Shown: positions 1 to 8,739 of the stretch, in pieces | Position numbering within the stretch: position 1 is the first letter of the stretch | How the letters are laid out: every line of letters begins with the position of its first letter | Source of the DNA: Natrinema altunense | GTDB lineage: Archaea; Halobacteriota; Halobacteria; Halobacteriales; Natrialbaceae | Reading direction: 5' to 3' | Assembly (NCBI RefSeq): GCF_000731985.1 | Contig: NZ_JNCS01000002.1 | Span: 1-64,000, forward strand | Length of the DNA stretch: 64,000 nucleotides | Position numbers and translations under genes: made by a program | The notes under the pieces: generated by a model | The model's database searches: none | What the model saw: the letters and a program-made list of their open reading frames with translations, nothing else | What the model was told of the DNA's origin: nothing

Positions 1-7
1 CTCCCCA

Positions 8-57
<50 letters not shown>

Positions 58-140
58 ACTTAGCCTACAAAAGTTAAAACGAGGACTCGGCAACCCGACG
101 GTCACGTCAGACGTTTCCGACACGACAGGAGTTACAGTTG

Positions 141-300
141 TTCAAGGCGAAATCCCACGGCTTTAACCGTGGGATGAGGCCGACACGATGGGGACGATCC
201 CCTGTTCGGTGGCTGGACGGAAGGTGTGTCCCGAATCGCTAATCTCGAACAGAATATGCCTTGACATCCTCCTCCGGGTAAACGCGGAGGAATCCCGAGC
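141..300. mobile_element. Decayed IS200/IS605-type element ends (two converging hairpins)
   Basis: Two strong hairpins face each other. The first (152-175) has a 9-bp perfect stem ATCCCACGG/CCGTGGGAT around a 6-nt loop. The second (270-291) has a 7-bp stem TCCTCCG/CGGAGGA and, read on the minus strand, sits in a context ending GAGGATGTCAAGG. Both look like the subterminal hairpins that form the right ends of haloarchaeal IS200/IS605 (TnpB-only) elements. No intact tnpA or tnpB is visible, so these would be relics of one element from each side. The family assignment is from memory of such ends and was not searched. Confidence 0.35.
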
Positions 301-805
301 GGTAGGAGTTTCAGGTTCGCAGTCCAGTCACCGGGCTCCCAGTCCTTTCGGGCACGGGTAGTCCCACACATCGAACTGGTGGACTGCTGGCGGTGCCAAA
401 CCGCCGTTACCCCTATCCTCGACCGTGTGTGGCGTCCCGGTGTTGTTTTTGCCAGCGGGACGCCGGCAGGTGTCAGCAGAGTCGGGGGTATCGTGGTGCT
501 CGCTTTGAACAGTCAGCACAGACACACTCTTCTGGAATGTGCGTTCACCGACTGCCGTTCCGGATACTGCCTCGTTTCGTGGGCGGACAGGCCGCCTCCG
601 AAGGACGGTTCGGAATCCGATCCGTTCCGACCGATTCCGACTCTACAGTCGGTCGCCTGCCACTTAACCAGCACCATGGGAAACTCGGGGGTGGCGTTTG
701 AACGGTGAGTTGTTACGACAAGTAACGGCTCGTATCCACACCGTGAACGGCGTGGTATTGCGCCTGTTCAGCCTATAAGCGATACTCCGGTGTGGCCGAG
801 TGGCC
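301..805. other. Non-coding stretch beside the transposon debris
   Basis: About 500 bp with no convincing gene. Short open frames exist on both strands but overlap each other, are Cys/Arg/Pro-rich and lack a promoter or ribosome site. It may be the decayed body or flank of the IS200/IS605-type relic to its left. The segment ends just before the cupin gene on the opposite strand. Confidence 0.4.
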
Positions 806-1198
806 TCACGCGCTTTCCTGCATTTTGTTTCGAATGTGATCGATGACTTCCCCGTGTTCGTGTTGCGGGCTAAATAGAACGAAGTCGGTGTCCTCCTCGG
901 CCCGGATAGTATGCCCCGGTGGCCAGTAGAACATGTCGCCGCCCTCGTCTACTTCTTCGCTACCGTCGGTGTAGGTGACGGTCAGCTCACCGCTTACCAC
1001 GTATCCCCAGTGAGGCGACTGGCAATGGTCGTTTTCCAGTCCCTCGAGGAGTGGTGCGATGTCGGTCCCTTCGGTGAGCGTGAACTATTCCGCAGCGATG
1101 GTTTCGTAGTCGGTTGCGTCTCCGAAGTCCGGTTGGTGGCGAGCGATAGCGTCCGGGCTGTCGATTCTAGCCGGGATGTCTTCTTTCGGTACTTTCAT
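806..1198 (-). pseudogene. Cupin-domain protein interrupted by one amber codon
   Basis: Read through position 1085-1087 this is a 130-codon small cupin. The N-terminal part starts MKVPKEDIPARID, then comes a TAG, then the frame continues without shift into the cupin barrel (HWGYVVSGELTVTY, GGDMFYWPPGHTI). The barrel resembles small cupin_2 proteins that bind a metal or small ligand. The protein on both sides of the TAG is conserved-looking and in the same frame, so one base change (for example TAC or TAT to TAG) is the simplest explanation. Restart at an internal codon could still give a truncated C-terminal product. It lies between transposon debris and a MITE-like repeat, a plausible setting for decay. 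Function unknown. Confidence 0.7.
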
Positions 1199-1636
1199 GG
1201 ATTTGGTAGAGGCCGGCGACGATCCGTCACAGCCGCCGGTCGGTGGAAGCGGGAAGAATGGTGTCGTAACCACTCGAGTACGACTACGGGTCCGTCCCAT
1301 GTGAAGTGGTGGCATTTTCACGCCGAGGCCGTGTTTTGAGTAACCGAGTGAATAGCCCTCGACTTCGGAACGGAATTTCGGGTCAACTGAACGACTCGGT
1401 GAGTTTATAGTAGCAACTGAAAGTCATTGCACGCCAGATCGCACGACAGCGTTGCGATCAGTGTGTAAACCGTTTCAGTTGCTACTATAGGACGTTCGGG
1501 TACCGGATCGGATGCTGTACTCGTGACTCGACCGGCACAGTATCACTGCAGCGTATACCGATCGGCAGTCGAATCGTGGCCCCCATTCTCGCCTGGAAGC
1601 CAACGATTCAAATCCCAGTCGACCCAAAGACCGCCA
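1199..1636. other. Intergenic region upstream of fen, mostly repeat-derived
   Basis: 438 bp between the divergently transcribed cupin relic and the FEN1 gene. It contains the inverted-repeat element described separately and no convincing protein gene. In-frame codons run upstream of the FEN1 start, but that stretch has no FEN1 homology, so the downstream ATG was chosen. Confidence 0.5.
1406..1489. repeat. MITE-like element with 17-bp perfect terminal inverted repeats
   Basis: TATAGTAGCAACTGAAA (1406-1422) is repeated exactly in inverted orientation at 1473-1489, enclosing about 50 bp with no coding capacity. Total length is 84 bp. The long perfect ends, small size and absence of a gene fit a miniature inverted-repeat transposable element mobilised by a transposase elsewhere. 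No target-site duplication is obvious in the flanks. It could also form a large RNA hairpin upstream of the FEN1 gene. Confidence 0.6.
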
Positions 1637-2614
1637 ATGGGAAACGCCGCACTCCGGGACATCGCCGCGATCGAGGAGATTCCTTTCGAAGACGTCGAGG
1701 GTGTCGTCGCCGTCGACGCGCACAACTGGCTCTATCGCTATCTGACGACGACCGTCAAGTGGACCGACAGCAGCAAGTACACGACCGCGGACGGGACCGA
1801 GGTCGCCAACCTCGTCGGGATCGTACAGGGACTGCCGAAGTTCTTCGAACACGACATCACGCCGGTGATGGTCTTCGACGGCGGCCCCTCCGACCTCAAA
1901 GACGACGAGATCGAGTCCCGGCGCGAACAGCGCCGCAGCTACGAAGAACAGCTCGAGACCGCCCGCGAGGAGGGCGACGCGGTCGCCATCGCCCAACTCG
2001 AGTCCCGAACCCAGCGGCTGACGCCGACGATCCAGGAGACCAGCCGCGACCTCCTCCGATTGCTCGACGTGCCGATCGTCGAAGCGCCCGCGGAGGGCGA
2101 GGCCCAGGCCGCCCACATGGTCAAGCGCGGCGACGCCGACTACGTCGGCTCCGAGGACTACGACGCCCTGCTCTTCGGCGCGCCGCTGACGCTGCGCCAG
2201 CTGACGAGCAAGGGCGACCCCGAACTGATGGATCTCGAGGCGACTCTCGCACAGCACGACCTGACCCTCGAACAACTCATCGACGCGGCGATCCTCATCG
2301 GGACGGACTTCAACGAGGGCGTCTCCGGTATCGGCCCGAAGACGGCGATTTCGGCGATCACCGAACACGGCGACCTCTGGAGCGCGCTCGAGGCGCGGGG
2401 CGACCACGTCGAACACGGCGACCGCGTCCGACAGCTGTTCCGCGATCCCGACGTGACCGACGACTACGAGTTCGAGTCGACTATCGACCCGGATCTCGAG
2501 GGCGCGAAGACGTACGTGACCGACGAGTGGGGCGTCGACGCCGGGGAGGTCGAACGCGGCTTCGAGCGCATCGAGGAGAGCGTCACGCAGACGGGGCTGG
2601 ACCGCTGGACGTAG
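1637..2614 (+). CDS. fen: Flap endonuclease 1
   Basis: 325 residues, the usual archaeal FEN1 length. It cuts 5' flaps during Okazaki-fragment maturation and long-patch repair. Visible elements in order: N-terminal XPG block with [12 protein letters not shown] (Asp27), [10 protein letters not shown], the internal acidic cluster [13 protein letters not shown] and [11 protein letters not shown] that bind the two metals, and the helix-hairpin-helix region [16 protein letters not shown]. The extreme C-terminus QTGLDRWT matches a PCNA-interacting PIP box. The start MGNAALRD was chosen because FEN1 begins with an MGxx motif whose N-terminus is needed for activity; the 38 codons upstream show no homology. 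It stands alone, convergent with the next gene. Confidence 0.96.
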   Translation: MGNAALRDIAAIEEIPFEDVEGVVAVDAHNWLYRYLTTTVKWTDSSKYTTADGTEVANLVGIVQGLPKFFEHDITPVMVFDGGPSDLKDDEIESRREQRRSYEEQLETAREEGDAVAIAQLESRTQRLTPTIQETSRDLLRLLDVPIVEAPAEGEAQAAHMVKRGDADYVGSEDYDALLFGAPLTLRQLTSKGDPELMDLEATLAQHDLTLEQLIDAAILIGTDFNEGVSGIGPKTAISAITEHGDLWSALEARGDHVEHGDRVRQLFRDPDVTDDYEFESTIDPDLEGAKTYVTDEWGVDAGEVERGFERIEESVTQTGLDRWT

Positions 2615-2796
2615 GCCCTTGTCGGTCGTCTCACGGCTGGCCGCAGTCCGCGGCTGATCGCGTGACTCGGGGGAGAACGGGCGTTGGTCGGATCGGTAAC
2701 CGCGAACGACGACAGGGAGCGAGCGGACCGACGACCGATGTGAAGCGGCTGAAGTGGGGAATGGAGAGCAGAGTGTTTTCAATCGAATTGTTGCCG

Positions 2797-2817
2797 CGGG
2801 CCGCCGAAGGCGGCCCG
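2797..2817. terminator. GC-rich hairpin between convergent genes
   Basis: A perfect 9-bp stem, CGGGCCGCC/GGCGGCCCG with a GAA loop, lies 18 bp beyond the stop codon of the minus-strand decarboxylase gene and about 180 bp beyond the end of the FEN1 gene. The position suggests a bidirectional terminator or an RNA 3'-end stabiliser, but no strong T run follows on either strand. Confidence 0.45.
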
Positions 2818-2834
2818 GAGAGTAAAACTCCGTC

Positions 2835-3818
2835 TCAGAACAAGTGGTCGTCTTCGTCCAACAGTCGAGCGGGGCCGCCGACGTCCCAAACGGTGGTGGA
2901 GACGCCACAGTCGGCGACGGCCTCCTCGACTTCCTCGGCGTGTTCCTCGGTGGTGTTGACGTAGACACTGGCTCCGGTGTCCGTCGAGAAGTAGACGGGA
3001 ACGTCCTCCTCCTCGCGGAGTTCGCGGACTGTGTTGAAGACCGCGAGCGTGGCCGGCTGCCAGTAGACCCACCCCGAGGGGCCGGTCATGGTCGTCGCGG
3101 CCAGCGACAGCGAGTCGCGTTCGGCGCGTTCGAAGACGCCCTCGAAGTCGTCGTTGCGCAGGGAGTCGCGCATCTTCGCGATCTGTTCGTGGATGTGGGC
3201 GTTGCGGGCCTGGAACATGTGACTGTCGGCGGCCTCGCGGTGGGCATCCTCGGTCTCCTTGTGGTAGGGGACGAGGCCGACGACGATCTTGAGGTCCTCG
3301 TGGAGATTCGAGGGGACTCGCTCGGAGCGACAGTCCTCGTCGTTCATCCCGGTACGGAGATGCGAGAAGGCACCGGTGACCGCTCGCGCAGCCGAAGCCG
3401 ACCCGACCCGAGCGATCGTTGAGATCTCGCCCTTCGACGCGTCGAGTTCGGCCGCCTCGGCCAGGGCCATCGCCGCGGCCGCAAAGCCGGAAGAGGACGA
3501 TCCCAGTCCGACGTTGGTCGGGAAGCTGTTCTCACTCTCGAGGCGAACCGGATACACCGTGTGTGCGGCGTCGGACTTCGAACGGGCCTTCTCGACGACG
3601 GCTTCGACCCGCTCGTACGCGCGCCCGTCGAGTTCCTCGCCGTCGACGATGAAGGTGTCCTCCTCGTGGTCCATCGAGAACTCGACGGTCGTTCGCGTGT
3701 GGCTGGGGGCCGTACAGACGCTGATACTGTCGTGGTAGGGGAGTCGCTCGATATCGTCGCGCATCCCGTGATACTTGACCAGCCCCTGAATGGGGTGGGC
3801 CATCGCCGTGGCTTTCAT
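2835..3818 (-). CDS. mvaD: Phosphomevalonate/diphosphomevalonate decarboxylase
   Basis: 327 residues, GHMP-kinase superfamily. It acts late in the mevalonate route to isopentenyl (di)phosphate, the precursor of archaeal ether lipids. The haloarchaeal branch is known to use phosphomevalonate as substrate. Seen here: N-terminal ATAMAHPIQGLVKYHGMRD, the glycine/serine-rich loop PTNVGLGSSSSGFAAAAMA around residue 125, and a C-terminal FSTDTGASVYVNTT. The start at MKATAMAHPIQG gives the family N-terminus; an AT-rich TTTAAGC element lies just upstream. A GGPP-type synthase gene about 4 kb away suggests a loose isoprenoid neighbourhood. Confidence 0.93.
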   Translation of the reverse strand: MKATAMAHPIQGLVKYHGMRDDIERLPYHDSISVCTAPSHTRTTVEFSMDHEEDTFIVDGEELDGRAYERVEAVVEKARSKSDAAHTVYPVRLESENSFPTNVGLGSSSSGFAAAAMALAEAAELDASKGEISTIARVGSASAARAVTGAFSHLRTGMNDEDCRSERVPSNLHEDLKIVVGLVPYHKETEDAHREAADSHMFQARNAHIHEQIAKMRDSLRNDDFEGVFERAERDSLSLAATTMTGPSGWVYWQPATLAVFNTVRELREEEDVPVYFSTDTGASVYVNTTEEHAEEVEEAVADCGVSTTVWDVGGPARLLDEDDHLF

Positions 3819-4034
3819 ACGCACATAGGTGGTTGAAGCCCGCTTAAAGCTCACGGCATCCGGCCGACCGGCTTCGGGACCGGACCGACTCGCGGCCGGA
3901 ACGGCCACTGCCGGTACCGTCCACGTCCGTCGCTCGAGTCGCGGGCCGAACGCCGGGAGCGGATCGTGTCCGCCCGGCTGTGCCCCCGATCCGGAACCCG
4001 AACGCTAAACCGAACCGGTTCCCACCACCCTCCT

Positions 4035-4718
4035 ATGGGAACCCCACGCGAAACCACGCAGGCGCAAGCCGAGACGGTCATCGATCGTCTCGAGGCGGAG
4101 TATCCCGAGTCGGCGATTTCGCTGCGGTACTCGAATCGCCTCGAGTTACTGATCGCGGTAATCCTCTCGGCGCAGTGTACGGACGAACGGGTGAACCAGG
4201 AGACGGAACACCTCTTCGAGAAGTACGATGGGGCCGAGGACTACGCCACCGCGGAGCAGGACGAACTCGCCGCGGATCTGAACTCGATCACCTACTACAA
4301 CAACAAGGCCAAGTACATCCGGAGCGCCTGCGAGTCGATCCTCGAGGACCACGACGGCGAGGTGCCGGATACGATGGCCGAACTGACCGACCTTTCGGGC
4401 GTCGGCCGGAAGACGGCGAACGTCGTCCTCCAGCACGGCCACGACATCGTCGAGGGGATCGTCGTCGACACGCACGTCCAACGGCTCTCGCGTCGGCTCG
4501 GGCTGACCGAGGAGGAGTACCCCGACCGCATCGAGGAGGATCTGATGGAAATCGTGCCCGAGGACAGTTGGCAGGAGTTTACGCACCTCTGCATCGATCA
4601 CGGTCGAGCGACCTGTACGGCACAGAACCCCGACTGTGGTGACTGCGTGCTGGCGGATCGCTGCCCGTCTGCAAAGGGCGACAGCGAGATCGATCTCGCC
4701 TCCGGCGACCCCTGGTAA
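4035..4718 (+). CDS. nth: Endonuclease III (DNA glycosylase/AP lyase)
   Basis: 227 residues. It removes oxidised pyrimidines and cleaves at abasic sites in base-excision repair. The helix-hairpin-helix LSGVGRKTANVVL carries the catalytic Lys, and the downstream VVDTHVQRLSRRLGL carries the catalytic Asp. The C-terminal 4Fe-4S loop is intact with spacing C-X6-C-X2-C-X5-C. The start MGTPRETT was taken because earlier in-frame codons add only non-homologous sequence. It is divergent from the upstream decarboxylase gene. Confidence 0.96.
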   Translation: MGTPRETTQAQAETVIDRLEAEYPESAISLRYSNRLELLIAVILSAQCTDERVNQETEHLFEKYDGAEDYATAEQDELAADLNSITYYNNKAKYIRSACESILEDHDGEVPDTMAELTDLSGVGRKTANVVLQHGHDIVEGIVVDTHVQRLSRRLGLTEEEYPDRIEEDLMEIVPEDSWQEFTHLCIDHGRATCTAQNPDCGDCVLADRCPSAKGDSEIDLASGDPW

Positions 4719-4819
4719 CCGGCGTATAGCGGGGGTAGCGAGCCGCTATTTCTGACACGCCGACTGTCGCAAGCCCAACGTCTTTTCGGCGACCGCGGAT
4801 ACCCGCACGTGGGAGTACT

Positions 4820-5080
4820 ATGTCCGAGAACACCGACGAGCGCGAGGCGACCGACAAGGACGAACACGGGCGCGATGTCCAACTCGCACGGGAGCAGACC
4901 GATCCCGAAGCGGCCCGGGACGAGGAGGGACTCACCGAGGAAGAGAAGGACGCCCGGGAGCGGCAGGCCGAAGCGGAGCGCAAGCAGGACATCGACGAGG
5001 GCTCCGTCGATCGGGAAGACGACGCCCTCGAGAACGCGAACCCGGATCACCATCGGGACGAGGAGCCGTACAACAGCTAA
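4820..5080 (+). CDS. Small highly acidic hypothetical protein
   Basis: 86 residues, almost entirely charged (Asp, Glu, Arg, Lys), with no hydrophobic core and no membrane segment. The stretch EEEKDARERQAEAERKQD is likely helical. It resembles small disordered acidic proteins common in haloarchaea; no function can be assigned. A CTTTTC element about 35 bp before the start could be its TATA region. It ends 69 bp before the stop of the convergent NAD-kinase-like gene. Confidence 0.75.
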   Translation: MSENTDEREATDKDEHGRDVQLAREQTDPEAARDEEGLTEEEKDARERQAEAERKQDIDEGSVDREDDALENANPDHHRDEEPYNS

Positions 5081-5148
5081 CCGAGTCCCAGCGGCGGGCG
5101 GCTTCTCCGACCACCTAATCTCGAGCCGACGCCGCTTTTTCCACGCGC

Positions 5149-5961
5149 CTACGCGCTCTCGAGTCGCACGTCCGGAACGGCCAGCATCGTGAGCGAGCCG
5201 GCGGAGGAGACGCTGACCCGCGAGTCGACGGTGACCGCCCCGACCGAGCGGCCGTCGACGACGAGACTCGCGTCGCCTTCCTCGCGCTCGACCGCGAACG
5301 TCAGCGCATCAGGTGGCAGGACCCACCGTCTGGTCTGGGTGACGAACGGGCCGATCGGGGCGACCGCGACGGCGTCGACGGCCGGCGAGAGCTGAGGTGC
5401 GTCGACCGCGCTCGCGTAACCGTGGCTCCCGGCGGGCGTCGCCGCCACGACGCCGTCGGCGCGAAAGGTCGCGACGTCCGACCCTCGATCCCGGAGACTG
5501 TACTCGGAGATTCGGGCGGGTTCGTCGGTGATGAGCGTCACGTCGAACAGGGCGCGCTCTCGGATCGTGGACGCGTGCCGCTCGTCGCCGTCCGCCGGCT
5601 CGAGGACGACCCCCAAAACGGGGCGTTCGCGACGGACGGCGCGCCCGTCGAGGGCGGCCTCGAGCGCGGCGGGAAGCCGCCGGCGGTCGACCGATTCGAT
5701 CCCGGTGAGCGGGCCGACCGGGACTACGGGGATATCGACGCCGGCGCGAGCGACGGCCGACAGCGTCGCCTCGCCGCCCGTCACCAGCACCGACGGCTCC
5801 GCCGCGAGAACGCTCTCGAGCGTGCCGCTCGTGATCGTCCCGTCGGCGTCGGCCACCGCCGACTCGAGGGCCGTATCGATTTCGATGGCGTCGATCGCAT
5901 CCGTCTCGGCATCGACGACGCCGACGACGGGGGAGTCGTCCCCGTCCCACGCGGCATTCAT
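5149..5961 (-). CDS. Divergent NAD(+)/NADH kinase-like protein
   Basis: 270 residues with the overall shape of the ATP-NAD kinase family. The second-domain signature is clear: ADGVVAATPAGSHGYASAVD followed by LSPAVDAVAVAPIGPF. The first-domain GGDGT(L) motif, which supplies the catalytic Asp and binds ATP, reads GGEATL, so the Asp is replaced and a Gly is lost. A role as an authentic NAD kinase is therefore doubtful; it could be a regulatory or altered-substrate paralogue. An in-frame ATG nine codons upstream is possible; the nearer ATG was preferred. It shares a strand with the peptidase gene upstream. Confidence 0.75.
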   Translation of the reverse strand: MNAAWDGDDSPVVGVVDAETDAIDAIEIDTALESAVADADGTITSGTLESVLAAEPSVLVTGGEATLSAVARAGVDIPVVPVGPLTGIESVDRRRLPAALEAALDGRAVRRERPVLGVVLEPADGDERHASTIRERALFDVTLITDEPARISEYSLRDRGSDVATFRADGVVAATPAGSHGYASAVDAPQLSPAVDAVAVAPIGPFVTQTRRWVLPPDALTFAVEREEGDASLVVDGRSVGAVTVDSRVSVSSAGSLTMLAVPDVRLESA

Positions 5962-6039
5962 GGCCGTCAGTTCACACGGCCCGCTCAAAAGCGTACGGTT
6001 GTCGAACGCGTCCCGGCAGTCGATCGTCCCGACTGTGTC

Positions 6040-7350
6040 TCAGTCGTCGTACGGCCAGTCGCCGGTGATCCGCATGCCTTCGGTGAGGTCCTGGGACTCG
6101 AGGTCGGCCGCGATCTCCTCGCGATCGCGACGAGCGACGGTCACGTCCTCGCGAGCGAGTGCCACGACGTAGTCGGTCAGGAGGATCGCCTGTTCGCGCA
6201 GGGTCCGGGGCTCGAGCTTCTCGATGGTGTCGGCGAAGGTATGGCCCCACCCCCGTCCCGCGCCGTCCGACATCGATTTGACGTGACAGCCCGGGACGCC
6301 CCACTTGACGAACGACCAGTGATCGCTGTGGGGGCCGAGTTTGGGGACGGTTCCGATCGGGTGATCGTACCGGTCCGCGACCTCGTCTGCGGCGTCGGCC
6401 AGGGCGTCGAACCCGTGCGTAACGATCGAGAGCGTCCGGTCGCGGACGACGCCGTCGCTGTTGACGACCGCCTCGATCGCGTCGTGATCCGCCCGCTCGG
6501 CGTACCGCCGCGAGCCGAGGAGGCCGACCTCTTCGGCCCCGAAGCCGACGAACTCGACGCGAGTCTCGAGATCGTCCTCGCGAGCGGCGAGCGCGGTCGC
6601 GATCTCGACGATCATCGCGGTGCCGGCACCGTTGTCCATCGCCCCCTCCGCGATATCGTGGGCGTCGACGTGGCTCGTCACGAGGACGCGCTCGTCGGTG
6701 TCGGGGCCGAGTTCAGCGTGGACGTTCTGGCTTTCCGCGGGCTGGATAGTGGCCTCGACGGCAACCGTAATCGATTCGCCGTCGAACCGACGGCCGAGCC
6801 GCGAGCCGACCTCGCTCGAGACGCCGACGGCCGGAATCGGACCGATCGGCTCGTCGTGCCAGCCGACGCTCCCGGTCGGTGGGAGACAACCCTCGACGTG
6901 ATTGCGGTAGACGAACCCGATCGCCCCCTGCTCGACCGCGTGATGATATTTCTCCCGGCGATGGATGTACCGGTCGTAGTAGTCCGGAACGTCGCTGCGG
7001 ACCATGACGATCGCGTCCTCGACGTCGGTCTCCTCGAAGTCGGCGGGGAGTCCGTAGCCGAGATCGATCAGCGGCGCGACGACGCGGTCGTCGGGACTGC
7101 GCGGCAGCGCGATACAGTCCTGGGTCGTGTCGCCGGCCGTAATCGCACTGTCTTCCCGCGTCCAACCCTGTATCTCGAAGGGCTCGAGCCGGGCGTTTCG
7201 CGCGCCGGCATCGGCCAGCGCGTCCCGCGTCAGTTCGGCGGCCTCCCGTTCGCCCTCGCTGCCGGCCATCCGGTTGCCGATATCGACCAGTCCTTCGAGG
7301 TGATTCCAACCCGCATCGCTCCGAAAGACGGTTCCGATCCAGTCGGACAT
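6040..7350 (-). CDS. M28-family zinc metallopeptidase
   Basis: 436 residues. It combines a PA-like insert domain (about residues 100-200) with an M28 aminopeptidase core. Zinc ligands are visible in order: SHVDAHD (His, Asp), AMDNGAG (bridging Asp), GAEEVGLLGS (Glu-Glu pair), NSDG (Asp) and GWGHTFADT (His). No signal peptide is seen, so the enzyme is predicted to be cytoplasmic, hydrolysing N-terminal residues of peptides. The gene is divergent from the polyprenyl synthase gene. Confidence 0.9.
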   Translation of the reverse strand: MSDWIGTVFRSDAGWNHLEGLVDIGNRMAGSEGEREAAELTRDALADAGARNARLEPFEIQGWTREDSAITAGDTTQDCIALPRSPDDRVVAPLIDLGYGLPADFEETDVEDAIVMVRSDVPDYYDRYIHRREKYHHAVEQGAIGFVYRNHVEGCLPPTGSVGWHDEPIGPIPAVGVSSEVGSRLGRRFDGESITVAVEATIQPAESQNVHAELGPDTDERVLVTSHVDAHDIAEGAMDNGAGTAMIVEIATALAAREDDLETRVEFVGFGAEEVGLLGSRRYAERADHDAIEAVVNSDGVVRDRTLSIVTHGFDALADAADEVADRYDHPIGTVPKLGPHSDHWSFVKWGVPGCHVKSMSDGAGRGWGHTFADTIEKLEPRTLREQAILLTDYVVALAREDVTVARRDREEIAADLESQDLTEGMRITGDWPYDD

Positions 7351-7456
7351 GAGTGGACCGTGGGCCGACGGGCTGGTAACTGTATCGCTCGCCCGGGTCG
7401 GCCCGTCGGCCCGATACGTTGGTTGGTACCACTCGTTGACACGACAAACTGCGAAT

Positions 7457-7465
7457 CTTTTTTAC
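7457..7465 (+). promoter_or_regulatory. TATA-like element of the polyprenyl synthase gene
   Basis: A T-rich CTTTTTTAC element centred about 27 bp upstream of the ATG at 7488. At this distance transcription would start at or next to the start codon, giving the leaderless mRNA usual in haloarchaea. Confidence 0.5.
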
Positions 7466-7487
7466 TCCGCTCGCTCTCGAACTCGAT

Positions 7488-8552
7488 ATGCGGGAGACGC
7501 TTGCCGACTGGCGGCCGGCCGTCGACGAGGCGATCGCCGACCTGGTCCCACGAGAGATCGACACCGACTACCTCGAGTCTTTCTTCGGTACGCCCACCTA
7601 CGAGTACGATCCGACCGGTATCCAGCGCGCGTTAGCGACGCCGCTGTGGGATCTCCTCGACCGCGGCGGGAAACGGTGGCGCGCAGTGCTCTTTCTCGTC
7701 TTCATCGAGGAGTTCGGCGAGGACCCGGCGGAGTACTTGCCGTACGCCTGTATTCCGGAGATTCTGCACAACGGGACGATCATCGTCGACGACGTCGAAG
7801 ACGGGGCGACGATTCGACGCGGCGAGCCGGCACTCCACCGCGTCTACGGGCGCGATATCGCACTCAACGCCGGCAACGCGATGTACTTCTTACCCCTGAA
7901 GATCCTCACACAGGACCCCGCCGGGCTTCCGGCCGACCGCCGACTGGCCGCCTACGAGATGCTGATGCACGAACTCAACCGCACGCACCTCGGGCAGGGG
8001 ATGGACATCTGCTGGCACAACGAACGCGAGGTTCGAATCACCACCGACCAGTACCTCGAGATGTGTGCGTGCAAGACCGGCTGTCTCGGCCGGATCGTGG
8101 CCCGCCTCGCCGCGATCATCACCGATCAGCCACCCGACGTCGAGCGGGCCGTCGCCGAGTACGCGGAACTGACCGCGGTCGCCTTCCAGATCGGCGACGA
8201 CATCCTGGACATCGAGCACTCGCTCGGCCAGGCCGGCGAGTTCGGCAAGGAGTTCGGCAACGACATCCGCGAGGGCAAGACGACGCTCATGGTCATCCAC
8301 GCGATCCAGGAGAGCGAACCTGAACGCGCCCGACGGCTCCAGGAAATCCTCGAGACCGAGGACAACACCGACGACGAGATCCTCGAGGCCTTCGAGATAC
8401 TCACAGCGGCCGGCAGTATCGAGTACGCGCGCGAGCAAGCCCTCGAACTGGCGGCCCAGGCTCGTGGTGCGATCGACGGACTGGACTTCGACGCCGAGAC
8501 GACCCGAAAGCTTGAGGAGTTCACGGAGTTCGTCATCGAACGCGACGAGTGA
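7488..8552 (+). CDS. idsA: Geranyl(farnesyl)/geranylgeranyl diphosphate synthase family protein
   Basis: 354 residues, trans-isoprenyl diphosphate synthase. It condenses isopentenyl diphosphate with allylic diphosphates to make the C20/C25 chains of archaeal lipids. The family motifs are present: RGGKRWRA near residue 60, the first Asp-rich motif DDVED (about residue 101), and the second GDDILD with the conserved FQIGDD context and a nearby lysine. Chain length cannot be settled from the sequence. It is a single gene followed immediately by a strong hairpin. Confidence 0.92.
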   Translation: MRETLADWRPAVDEAIADLVPREIDTDYLESFFGTPTYEYDPTGIQRALATPLWDLLDRGGKRWRAVLFLVFIEEFGEDPAEYLPYACIPEILHNGTIIVDDVEDGATIRRGEPALHRVYGRDIALNAGNAMYFLPLKILTQDPAGLPADRRLAAYEMLMHELNRTHLGQGMDICWHNEREVRITTDQYLEMCACKTGCLGRIVARLAAIITDQPPDVERAVAEYAELTAVAFQIGDDILDIEHSLGQAGEFGKEFGNDIREGKTTLMVIHAIQESEPERARRLQEILETEDNTDDEILEAFEILTAAGSIEYAREQALELAAQARGAIDGLDFDAETTRKLEEFTEFVIERDE

Positions 8553-8557
8553 ACCGC

Positions 8558-8578
8558 CTCGGGGTCAAGCCCCGAGGT
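8558..8578 (+). terminator. Hairpin directly after the polyprenyl synthase gene
   Basis: A perfect 8-bp stem CCTCGGGG/CCCCGAGG with loop TCAAG, starting six bases after the stop codon. It could be a transcript 3' hairpin. The motif also resembles subterminal hairpins of haloarchaeal IS200/IS605-type elements, so a transposon-end relic is an alternative. Confidence 0.4.
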
Positions 8579-8739
8579 ACTCGGCCTGCTCCGCCTGTAG
8601 AATCCCCGCGTGACTCGTACAGGCACGCGGCCGCGGTGACCATCCCAGAGCGGATCGGCCGCGTTTTCCGTCGTCGATGAGCGTCACGTACGCCGACGGG
8701 TAGGGCCAAATACTACCCCCTCGACGTGGAACCCCGGGT

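Noticed and set aside
780-815. A tRNA-like GTGGCCGAGTGGCC string
   Set aside because: It resembles the D-arm region of Ser/Leu tRNAs but no acceptor, anticodon or T arm can be folded around it.
1085-1087. Pyrrolysine at the in-frame TAG of the cupin gene
   Set aside because: Haloarchaea are not generally known to encode pyrrolysine, nothing in the window suggests the machinery, and a simple nonsense mutation explains the TAG.
5422-7635. A 737-codon open frame on the plus strand opposite the NAD-kinase-like and M28 genes
   Set aside because: It is antisense to two genes with clear motifs; long antisense frames are expected in GC-rich haloarchaeal DNA, and its Asp/Arg/Val composition mirrors the complementary codons.
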